Source: Aliiroseovarius salicola (GTDB lineage: Bacteria > Pseudomonadota > Alphaproteobacteria > Rhodobacterales > Rhodobacteraceae). Taken from it: DNA of 64,000 bases. The position numbers and the translations under genes are program-made. The notes under the pieces were generated by a model. It saw only the letters and a list, made by a program, of their open reading frames with translations. It ran no database searches and was not told the origin of the DNA. Location of the stretch: contig NZ_JAQIIO010000006.1 in NCBI RefSeq assembly GCF_027891095.1, forward strand, positions 181,974 through 245,973, in the 5' to 3' direction. Of this stretch, positions 57,213-64,000 are shown one piece after another. How positions within the stretch are numbered: the first letter of the stretch is position 1; the number at the start of each line of letters is the position of its first letter.

Positions 57213-57971
57213 ATGAGCGAAATGAGCATCACCGACTATCTGGCAAAAGGTGGCCAACTAACCAGCCCCATCAACGTTCCTGCCCGCTATCGGGCCGAAC
57301 TCATGCGGCTCATGGCCTCATTTGTCGACAGTGAACTCGCTGGCGCTGCGGGCTTTGCCGACATGATCAACTCTGGTCCCGGTATCAAGGAACGCATTGC
57401 TGCCGCCAAAATCGTGCTGGAAAAGACCGACAATGCCGACAAAGTCCTCAAGATCATGGGGGAGTTTGGCGCAAATACCGACCGTTATGCCACGCATCAC
57501 CCTTGGACCGACCGCTTGGATCGAAACGCGGCTGTCGGCGCGACACGCAATGCCCAAGACATGCGTCTATCCGTATTCAACTATCCGCTGACCACATGGC
57601 AAGATGCGGTGGTCATGAACATGCTGATGGGGCTTGCTGTAGGTGTGCAGCTCAGCGAACTGAGCCGCGTTTCGTATCAGCCCCTCGCCGAAGCCTTCCG
57701 GGAGATTACTCCGATTGAGGTTAATCATACCGATTTGGCCATCGAGGGGATCGAACACATACTGGCAAAAGGCACCAGCAAAGAAGTTCTGCAGGATTCT
57801 GTGAACTATTGGTGGCCGCTTGTGGATGCAAGCTTTGGGCAGGCCGTGTCGACACGCGCCAAACAACTTACTCAATTTGGTCTTCGCCATTCCACCAATA
57901 CTGAACTGCGCGAAAAATGGGACAAGCTCGCATCTGACCAGCTGGACGCGCTTGGCCTGACAGCCCCTTAA
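57213..57971 (+). CDS. PaaA/PaaC-like ferritin-fold protein of unknown role
   Basis: A 252-residue helical protein resembling the phenylacetic acid catabolic family (PF05138). One helix keeps an E-x2-H motif (E169-V-N-H172). The other paired motif reads E70-K-T-D73, and E41 lies in the preceding helix, so the diiron signature is incomplete. It follows paaE by 37 bp with a strong AAGGAGGG site, and paaZ lies 44 bp downstream. It is not PaaA or PaaC, both of which are present upstream. It could be an extra epoxidase subunit or act on a related CoA intermediate. Confidence 0.82.
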   Translation: MSEMSITDYLAKGGQLTSPINVPARYRAELMRLMASFVDSELAGAAGFADMINSGPGIKERIAAAKIVLEKTDNADKVLKIMGEFGANTDRYATHHPWTDRLDRNAAVGATRNAQDMRLSVFNYPLTTWQDAVVMNMLMGLAVGVQLSELSRVSYQPLAEAFREITPIEVNHTDLAIEGIEHILAKGTSKEVLQDSVNYWWPLVDASFGQAVSTRAKQLTQFGLRHSTNTELREKWDKLASDQLDALGLTAP

Positions 57972-58015
57972 ACGAAGAATTCAAAGTTACTTCCCGGTCC
58001 CGAAAGGACAGAGAC

Positions 58016-60043
58016 ATGACGATCATGAAAATCGCCAGCTTTGCCGCTGGCCAGTGGGTTGCACCCGGCCCAAACGCACGCCCAATCCATTCTGCAATCT
58101 CCGGTGCGCAAATCGCCGAAGCGGGTGGTGCTGCACTTGATATGCAGGCCATGCTTGAGTTTGGCCGTAATGTGGGTGGCCCAAACCTGCGCAAAATGGG
58201 TTTTCATGATCGGGCTAAGATGCTCAAGGCGCTGGCGATGCATCTGGGGAAGCGTAAACAGGAACTCTATGACCTCAGTTTCGACACAGGTGCCACCCAA
58301 TCCGACCACATGATCGACATTGACGGAGGTATTGGCACTGTATTTGTCTTCGCCTCCAAAGGCCGTCGCGAAATGCCTGATGGCGACATTTATATCGATG
58401 GTGACATCGAGCAGCTCTCGCGCAATGGCACCTTCCTTGGAATGCATATTGCCACGCCTCTTCAAGGGGTTGCGGTACATATCAACGCGTTCAACTTCCC
58501 GGTCTGGGGGATGTTGGAGAAACTCGCACCTACCCTCCTCGCAGGTGTGCCCGCCATCGTAAAACCTGCCACGGCGTCCTGCTATGTGACTGAGGCCTGC
58601 GTTCGCATCATGCTGGAAAGTGGCATTCTTCCTGAAGGCGCCTTGCAGCTGATTTCCGGCGGCACCGGTGACCTTCTGGATCGTCTCGGCGCGCAGGATG
58701 TGGTGAGCTTTACGGGATCAGCACAAACAGCATCGATGTTGCGGTCAAATCCGAATATCCTGAAAAATTCGGTGCGGTTTGTTGCCGAACAGGACAGTCT
58801 GAACGCATCCATTCTGGGTCCAGACGTAGAACCCGGAAGCTCGGAATTTGACCTCTTTATCAAAGAAATACACCGCGAAATGATCACAAAAGCGGGACAG
58901 AAATGTACCGCGATCCGACGGATCATCGCTCCGGAGACACACGTACAGAATGTGATTGAGGCGCTTTCGGCACGGCTTGAAAAAACCGTGATTGGAGATC
59001 CACGCGCAGAAGATGTTCGTATGGGGGCACTTGTTTCAGCCGGTCAGAAGCAGGATGTGCTGGAAAAGGCGGCCCTTATTGGTACTGAATCCGCGCTTGT
59101 CTACGGCGACCCCGACGACAGTAGCTTCACCGGGGAAGTGGACGCAGGAGCGTTTCTGAAACCCATGCTGTTCCACTGCCAATCACCGGATTCAGCAACT
59201 GTCGTGCATTCCACCGAAGCCTTTGGTCCGGTCTCGACCATCATGGGCTATCGCGATATCCCCCACGCGATTGAACTCGCCAATAAAGGTGAAGGCTCGC
59301 TTGTGGCATCCGTCATCACCGCATCAGGCGACGTGGCGCGAGAAATGGCGCTGGGTGCAGGTGCCTTCCATGGACGGCTGTATTTCAACAACGCCACATC
59401 AATGAAAGAGTCGACCGGACATGGTTCTCCCCTGCCTCATATGGTGCATGGTGGACCGGGCCGAGCTGGCGGCGGCGAAGAGATGGGTGGTGTGCGTGGG
59501 GTGCTTCACTATATGCAACGCACCGCAATTCAGGGCAGCCCGGATATACTGACCGCAATTGGCAATCGCTGGGTGCCGGGGTCTACGGAAATCGAAGGTC
59601 CATCCCATCCGTTCACACGCAAATTCGGTGAACTGTCGATTGGTGAGACTTTGCACACCAAACCACGCGAAGTCACACTGGAGGACATCGAACAGTTTGC
59701 GCATTTCACCGGTGACACTTTTTATGCCCATATGGACAGCGACGCGGCCAAGCGAAACCCGTTCTTCCCGGATCGTGTGGCACATGGATATCTTCTGTTG
59801 AGTTTTGCTGCGGGCCTCTTTGTGGAACCCAATGAAGGTCCGGTCCTGGCCAATACCGGGCTTGATAACTTACGTTTCATGAAGCCGGTAGAGGCAGGCG
59901 ACAGCATGAAGGTGCGCTTGACCGTGAAGGCAAAAACCCGGCGCACAGACGAATATGGTGAAGTTCGCTGGCATGTGACTCTGACCAATCAGAACGATGA
60001 ACTCGTGGCCGAATACGAGCTTCTGACCATGAACGCTTACTGA
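58016..60043 (+). CDS. paaZ: Bifunctional oxepin-CoA hydrolase/3-oxo-5,6-dehydrosuberyl-CoA semialdehyde dehydrogenase
   Basis: A 675-residue fusion that opens the oxepin-CoA ring and oxidises the resulting aldehyde. Residues 1 to about 525 are an aldehyde dehydrogenase (FNFPVWGMLEK, VAEQDSLN glutamate, GQKCTAIRR cysteine). Residues from about 540 are a MaoC-type hydratase (FAHFTGDTFYAHMDSDAAKR, FPDRVAHGYLLLS). Both active sites look intact. It is the last gene of the operon and is followed by a strong terminator. Confidence 0.96.
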   Translation: MTIMKIASFAAGQWVAPGPNARPIHSAISGAQIAEAGGAALDMQAMLEFGRNVGGPNLRKMGFHDRAKMLKALAMHLGKRKQELYDLSFDTGATQSDHMIDIDGGIGTVFVFASKGRREMPDGDIYIDGDIEQLSRNGTFLGMHIATPLQGVAVHINAFNFPVWGMLEKLAPTLLAGVPAIVKPATASCYVTEACVRIMLESGILPEGALQLISGGTGDLLDRLGAQDVVSFTGSAQTASMLRSNPNILKNSVRFVAEQDSLNASILGPDVEPGSSEFDLFIKEIHREMITKAGQKCTAIRRIIAPETHVQNVIEALSARLEKTVIGDPRAEDVRMGALVSAGQKQDVLEKAALIGTESALVYGDPDDSSFTGEVDAGAFLKPMLFHCQSPDSATVVHSTEAFGPVSTIMGYRDIPHAIELANKGEGSLVASVITASGDVAREMALGAGAFHGRLYFNNATSMKESTGHGSPLPHMVHGGPGRAGGGEEMGGVRGVLHYMQRTAIQGSPDILTAIGNRWVPGSTEIEGPSHPFTRKFGELSIGETLHTKPREVTLEDIEQFAHFTGDTFYAHMDSDAAKRNPFFPDRVAHGYLLLSFAAGLFVEPNEGPVLANTGLDNLRFMKPVEAGDSMKVRLTVKAKTRRTDEYGEVRWHVTLTNQNDELVAEYELLTMNAY

Positions 60044-60082
60044 ATAGGCCTCGGCCGGAACAGTTTACAGCTCATTTTATTG

Positions 60083-60110
60083 ATAAGCCCGCCCTGCCCG
60101 GCGGGCTTAT
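60083..60110 (+). terminator. Terminator of the paa operon
   Basis: ATAAGCCCGCC and GGCGGGCTTAT are perfect 11-base arms around a 6-nt loop, 40 bp after paaZ. The next bases are T-rich (TTCAATT). Confidence 0.88.
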
Positions 60111-60299
60111 TTCAATTGAACCCATTGTTGCAATTTGTTCAAAAACACCATCAGTCGCGCCCGTTTTCATTGCAGATTTCGAAACAACGCCTGTTTCTCG
60201 CCACACTTCGGCCATCATCCTCGGTTTACTAAGAATTAGGTTCTTCCCATTCGTTGAGTGGGGAGTTCTGATAACCGGTTCATAATACGCGAGAAAACG

Positions 60300-60704
60300 A
60301 TGGCATACGGATCAAAACGAAAAAGTTTCTCCTTTTGGAAACGTGAAGACGGCGGGGTAACCATCGAAGCCGTTCTCTGGGTTCCGATGTTTGTCATCAT
60401 CTTGGCCATGATTGCGGATGTATCCCTTGTTTTCTTCCGACAATCCACCATTCTTCGCACAGTTCAGGACGCAAACCGGGCGTATTCGATCGGTCGTATT
60501 ACCAGTGAAGAAGCAACAGCAAAATATGTCACTGACTCGCTTGCAACTTTGTCTTCCACGGCCACTGCGACCACAACCCAATCGTTAGGGATCGTTCAGA
60601 CCACTGCCAGCGTTCCCGTTTCTGATCTCACAGCCGTAGGCGTGTTTAATTTCTTGAGCGGATACAACATCGGTGTATCCGCGCGACACTACATTGAATA
60701 CTGA
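60300..60704 (+). CDS. TadE-like pilus assembly protein
   Basis: A 134-residue protein with a basic start, a single helix near 18-42 preceded by KREDGGVTIEAVLWVPMF (the TadE/pseudopilin-like glycine and glutamate), and a short extracytoplasmic part. Such proteins belong to the Flp/Tad secretion pathway. A TadG-like gene follows 10 bp downstream. No other tad genes are visible. The ATG at 60300 has only a weak ribosome-binding site. Confidence 0.82.
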   Translation: MAYGSKRKSFSFWKREDGGVTIEAVLWVPMFVIILAMIADVSLVFFRQSTILRTVQDANRAYSIGRITSEEATAKYVTDSLATLSSTATATTTQSLGIVQTTASVPVSDLTAVGVFNFLSGYNIGVSARHYIEY

Positions 60705-60714
60705 GGGTGATGTC

Positions 60715-62049
60715 ATGAGCAAATTTCGACTTCTGAAATCATTTGTCAAAGACGAGGATGCTGCGCTTACAATTTTCGGATTGTATATCTTCGCAACGTC
60801 GGTGGTCTTGTCCGCCATTGCCATCGACGTAAGCCGTCTTATTCAAGCCTACACTCAACTGCAGATCACTGCAGACGTTGCCGCCCATGCGGCCCTCTAC
60901 TCTCGTGATACCAACACAGCTGAACAAGCCAAGTTGGATGCTCTTGCAGTGGTAGAACACTCAATGCCAAAAGCTCAATTTGGTGAGATCATCACGGCAG
61001 ACGACATTCAGTTCGGCCAATTCGACTATACAGATGGCAGCTTCACCGTTTCGCCAAATTCACGAAAATCGGTTTTGTTGGAGACGTCTCGTCTGACGGA
61101 AAACGGCAACCCGGTTAGGACCGTTCTTCTATATCTCGTTGGCCTTGCCAACGTTGATCTAAAAGTTGAAAGCGTGTTTACCACCTATCGCCCGATTTGT
61201 TTCCGGGAAGGTATCGTAGGACAAGACGAGGTGGACATTCAGTCGAACAATGCCTTTTCAAACGGGTTTTGCATGCATTCGAACGACTACATCTCGATGA
61301 ATAACAACAACTTGTATGAAGAAGGCACCTTTGTCTCCATGCCCGATCTGGCGAATTTTGATTTGCCAAATTCGGGGTGGGAAACAAATTCCGGTCTTCA
61401 AAATGCCACGCTAGAGGGCAGCTATCGAATCCGGATCATCAACAAGCTTGAAAGCATCATAAATGGGCTGATCACCGGCGATACAGAAGTGATCCCGAGC
61501 TATATTAATCCTAACTTGCCGGTAATCAATATGGCTCCAAAAACCGGTAAAGGTTTAAGCATGAGTGATCTGACACCTGGTCGCATTCACTATGTTGATT
61601 GCCATGCGAACGGCGTGCTCAAATTCTATGACGGTGACGGAACTACGAAAATGGCGGTCTCCGAGGTGGTTGTTGTGTCACCATGCGAGATCCAGTTTGG
61701 TCAAGAACTTCACCTCGAAGACGCTATCATCGCCAGCACGAACCCATACATTAAGTCCATTACTTCCAGCTCAAATTTGCAGGTCGGACGGGATGACAAT
61801 TGTCTGCCTGACGGGAGTGCCCAGATTTTGACGCTTGGCGGAATGGAATTCAGCGCCGGCCTGAGTATTTTCGGAAGCCAATTGCTGGCCAAGAAAGACA
61901 TTACGTTCACCGCGAATGCGGATGGTATTCATGGGGCGTCAATTGTCTCGGGCGGATCGGTAAGCGGCACGTCAAACATGGATATGGGGTTTTGCGGCTC
62001 AGGTATGGATAACAACTTCGAAGCCGAGTATTTCCGCCTCGCACACTGA
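60715..62049 (+). CDS. TadG-like Flp pilus assembly protein
   Basis: A 444-residue protein with an N-terminal TadG-type segment (ALTIFGLYIFATSVVLSAIAIDVSRLIQAYTQLQ, helix about 15-38) and AHAALYSRD, then a long extracytoplasmic region with repeated cysteines and many Asn/Ser/Gly residues. The von Willebrand-like domain found in some TadG proteins is not evident. It follows the TadE-like gene with GAGGGTG before the ATG at 60715. A weak GACCCC/GGGGTC hairpin overlaps its stop codon. Confidence 0.82.
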   Translation: MSKFRLLKSFVKDEDAALTIFGLYIFATSVVLSAIAIDVSRLIQAYTQLQITADVAAHAALYSRDTNTAEQAKLDALAVVEHSMPKAQFGEIITADDIQFGQFDYTDGSFTVSPNSRKSVLLETSRLTENGNPVRTVLLYLVGLANVDLKVESVFTTYRPICFREGIVGQDEVDIQSNNAFSNGFCMHSNDYISMNNNNLYEEGTFVSMPDLANFDLPNSGWETNSGLQNATLEGSYRIRIINKLESIINGLITGDTEVIPSYINPNLPVINMAPKTGKGLSMSDLTPGRIHYVDCHANGVLKFYDGDGTTKMAVSEVVVVSPCEIQFGQELHLEDAIIASTNPYIKSITSSSNLQVGRDDNCLPDGSAQILTLGGMEFSAGLSIFGSQLLAKKDITFTANADGIHGASIVSGGSVSGTSNMDMGFCGSGMDNNFEAEYFRLAH

Positions 62050-62122
62050 CCCCCGCCCTACTGGGGTCGGCAACCCACCAATATCATACACTAAATTAGG
62101 TAAGCAGGTGCGTCAGGAGAAC

Positions 62123-62199
62123 TGGCGCACCTAGCACGATTCGAACGTGCGACCTCTGCCTTCGGAGGGCAGCGCTCTATCCAGCTGAGCTATAGGTGC
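62123..62199 (-). tRNA. tRNA-Arg (anticodon CCG)
   Basis: A 77-nt cloverleaf on the minus strand with acceptor arms GCACCTA and TAGGTGC, discriminator G, encoded CCA, anticodon loop CTCCGAA and T-arm GTTCGAATC. Reads CGG arginine codons. Confidence 0.97.
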
Positions 62200-62241
62200 G
62201 TTGCGGTTGGTATATGGCAAGCGGTTGAGGCCTGCAATATG

Positions 62242-62268
62242 AAAAGGGCCGCCCATTGGCGACCCTTT
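62242..62268 (-). terminator. Terminator after rpsI
   Basis: On the minus strand AAAGGGTCGCC and GGCGGCCCTTTT form a stem with an AATG loop, ending in T residues, about 27 bp after the rpsI stop. Confidence 0.8.
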
Positions 62269-62294
62269 CCGATTTTTCTGAGGTTCTGAAACGA

Positions 62295-62783
62295 TTAACG
62301 CTTCGAGAACTGGAAGCTCTTACGGGCTTTGGCTTTACCGTATTTCTTACGCTCAACAACGCGCGAGTCACGGGTCAGGAAGCCGGCAGCTTTCAGAGCG
62401 CCACGTAGCGAGGGTTCGTAAAGCTGCAGAGCTTTCGAAATGCCGTGCTTCACAGCACCAGCCTGGCCCGACAGGCCGCCGCCTTTAACGGTGGCGTAAA
62501 CGTCGAATTCACCCAGAACACCAGCAACTTCGAACGGCTGGCGCAGGATCATCTGCAGAACCGGGCGTGCAAAGTACACGTTCACGTCGCGACCGTTTAC
62601 CTCGACCTTGCCGGAGCCCGGCTTGATCCAGACACGGGCAACAGCGTCTTTACGCTTACCGGTGGCATAGGCGCGGCCCAGCTCGTCACGGACAGGCTCA
62701 CGGGGGGCAGCTACTTCTACAACAGCTTCGGTGCCTTCGACGACAGCGTTCAGCTCATCAAGCGATTTGATCTCTTCGGTCAT
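62295..62783 (-). CDS. rpsI: 30S ribosomal protein S9
   Basis: A 162-residue S9. The core begins [15 protein letters not shown] near residue 39 and ends in the conserved [11 protein letters not shown] tail that contacts P-site tRNA. Residues 1-37 are an acidic N-terminal extension seen in alphaproteobacterial S9. It lies 2 bp after rplM. Confidence 0.97.
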   Translation of the reverse strand: MTEEIKSLDELNAVVEGTEAVVEVAAPREPVRDELGRAYATGKRKDAVARVWIKPGSGKVEVNGRDVNVYFARPVLQMILRQPFEVAGVLGEFDVYATVKGGGLSGQAGAVKHGISKALQLYEPSLRGALKAAGFLTRDSRVVERKKYGKAKARKSFQFSKR

Positions 62784-62785
62784 GA

Positions 62786-63250
62786 TCAGCCCTCACGCGT
62801 GTTTTTAGGGTTCATGGATTTGACGTCCAGCACTTCGGGGCTCTGGGCCTCGTGGGGGTGCTCGGCGCCGGCGTAGATGCGCAGGTTGGTCATCTGCTGA
62901 CGGCTCAGTTTGCCGCCTGGCAGCATGCGCTGCACGGCTTTGGTCAGCAGACGCTCGGGGTGGTCACCCTCGAGGATCTGACCAGCGGTGCGCGACTTGA
63001 TGCCACCCGGGTAACCGGTGTGCCAGTAGTGCACTTTGTCGGTGCGCTTCTTGCCGGTCATTTGTACTTTGTCCGCGTTGATCACGATGACATTGTCACC
63101 CATGTCCATGTGCGGAGTGAACGAGGCTTTGTGTTTGCCACGAAGACGCATTGCGATGATCGAAGCAAGACGGCCCAGAACAACGCCTTCGGCGTCGATC
63201 AGGATCCACTTTTTGTCGATATCTGCAGGCGTTGCAGAGAAGGTTTTCAT
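62786..63250 (-). CDS. rplM: 50S ribosomal protein L13
   Basis: A 154-residue L13 with [38 protein letters not shown] and [20 protein letters not shown]. It starts at ATG 63250 and is the first gene of rplM-rpsI, the usual order. Confidence 0.98.
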   Translation of the reverse strand: MKTFSATPADIDKKWILIDAEGVVLGRLASIIAMRLRGKHKASFTPHMDMGDNVIVINADKVQMTGKKRTDKVHYWHTGYPGGIKSRTAGQILEGDHPERLLTKAVQRMLPGGKLSRQQMTNLRIYAGAEHPHEAQSPEVLDVKSMNPKNTREG

Positions 63251-63451
63251 TGATTCAGCCCTAATTGGGTTTCGGATGGGGTGGTTTTAGTGATTTTTAC
63301 GCACGGGTCAAGCACCAATATCGGCGTTATAGTCAACAAATTCAATGCGTTATAAATATGGTATTATTTTACCCCACAAAACCCACTACACCTCTTTCCT
63401 GCTGAAACTTAAGCAGAAGATCACAACTGAACTAAATTATTTCCTCAGAAT

Positions 63452-63880
63452 TCAACGGGTTATGTAGCGTTCCAGTTGTTCGATCACAAATCTTTGACTG
63501 CTGATGGTGCTTTTGACCAGGTCACCAATTGAGATGATCCCGACCAGTTCCTCGCCTTCCATGACCGGAAGATGGCGCACAGCTTTTTCCGTCATAAGTG
63601 CCATCGCTTCATCCACCGTGTGATCGGGCGTCACGTAAACCACACGGGTTGACATGATGTCGCCTACTTTAGTCTTCGGAGAGGATCGTCCTTTCAGGAA
63701 CACGTTTCGGGCATAGTGTCGTTCGGTCACGATACCGACCAGTATTCCCTCATTCAACACAACCAAGGAACCGACATTCTTGTCCGCCATGAGCTGGATG
63801 GCGTCTAGAACGGTATTATCGGGACCAACTGAAAAAACGTCATGCCCTTTATCTCTGAGAACTTGTTGTAAAATCGTCAT
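63452..63880 (-). CDS. Tandem CBS-domain protein
   Basis: A 142-residue protein made of two CBS repeats (GPDNTVLDAIQLMADKNVGS and TPDHTVDEAMALMTEKAVRH) with the usual VGIVTERH and VGIISIGDLVK ends. CBS pairs bind adenosyl ligands such as AMP or ATP. Stand-alone CBS pairs are common in this group and are often tied to redox or energy sensing; the target is unknown. The region between it and rplM is A+T-rich, and 63881-64000 contains no further gene. Confidence 0.92.
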   Translation of the reverse strand: MTILQQVLRDKGHDVFSVGPDNTVLDAIQLMADKNVGSLVVLNEGILVGIVTERHYARNVFLKGRSSPKTKVGDIMSTRVVYVTPDHTVDEAMALMTEKAVRHLPVMEGEELVGIISIGDLVKSTISSQRFVIEQLERYITR

Positions 63881-64000
63881 TTCTTCACCTTTCAGTAAGA
63901 ATGCTCGATCTACTTGTTATTATCGCAATCGCTGCAAACACTGATCAGCCCCACTTAAGTGGTCCAGTTTGAATGTTAGTGCATGATTGGCCTCGGTTCC

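Overview
The window reads as chromosomal core-genome DNA from an alphaproteobacterium of the Rhodobacterales, most likely a marine member of the Roseobacter group. The basis is gene content and order: the chpT phosphotransferase of the CtrA pathway, the ornithine-lipid pair olsB-olsA, a zeta-type F1-ATPase inhibitor (DUF1476), an L21 with a helix-hairpin-helix tail, a split B12-dependent methionine synthase with DUF1638, TRAP and quaternary-amine ABC transporters, and a paaABCDE-paaZ cluster. No CRISPR array, transposase, integrase, rRNA or phage gene was seen. Genus was not assigned.

Layout. 1-5.1 kb: an A+T-rich stretch with no gene, a transsulfuration-type PLP enzyme, tRNA-Leu, and a dctP-Q-M TRAP transporter. 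5.3-12.3 kb: a zinc metallopeptidase, YqaA/DedA protein and DsbB, TrmJ, a TfoX-N protein, a divergent ThiE/TenI homologue, an entericidin-like peptide too short for routine ORF calling, OlsA/OlsB, DUF3553 and ChpT. 12.3-18.5 kb: one long leftward block, rplU-rpmA-three GNATs-obgE-proB-proA, with a structured leader before rplU. 18.8-24.3 kb: a TPR-sulfotransferase and a DctB/DctD-like two-component pair whose regulator has lost the sigma-54 contact loop. 24.3-35 kb: purine genes (purC-S-Q and purM-N), the ATPase inhibitor, the split methionine synthase parts with DUF1638, SufE and RNase D. 35-44.6 kb: tRNA-Ile2, a class II aldolase-like protein, an orphan EnvZ-type kinase, an MBL hydrolase, tRNA-Asn, phosphoglucomutase, a glycine betaine type ABC transporter and tRNA-Ser. 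44.8-51.2 kb: a rightward operon SPOR lipoprotein-dacC-tmk-holB-tatD-MBL-AEC transporter. 51.2-60.1 kb: an XRE regulator divergent from the phenylacetate operon. 60.3-64 kb: tadE/tadG-like genes, tRNA-Arg, rplM-rpsI and a CBS-domain protein.

Most genes are housekeeping. The most unusual items are: the DctD-like regulator without GAFTGA and with an altered Walker B; an extra PaaA-like ferritin-fold protein inside the paa operon with an incomplete diiron signature; the corrinoid protein/DUF1638/small membrane protein group with a 25-bp palindrome just before the DUF1638 ribosome-binding site; a PaaR-like inverted repeat before the paa operon; the L21 fusion and its leader; and two copies of an intergenic element placed between convergent genes.
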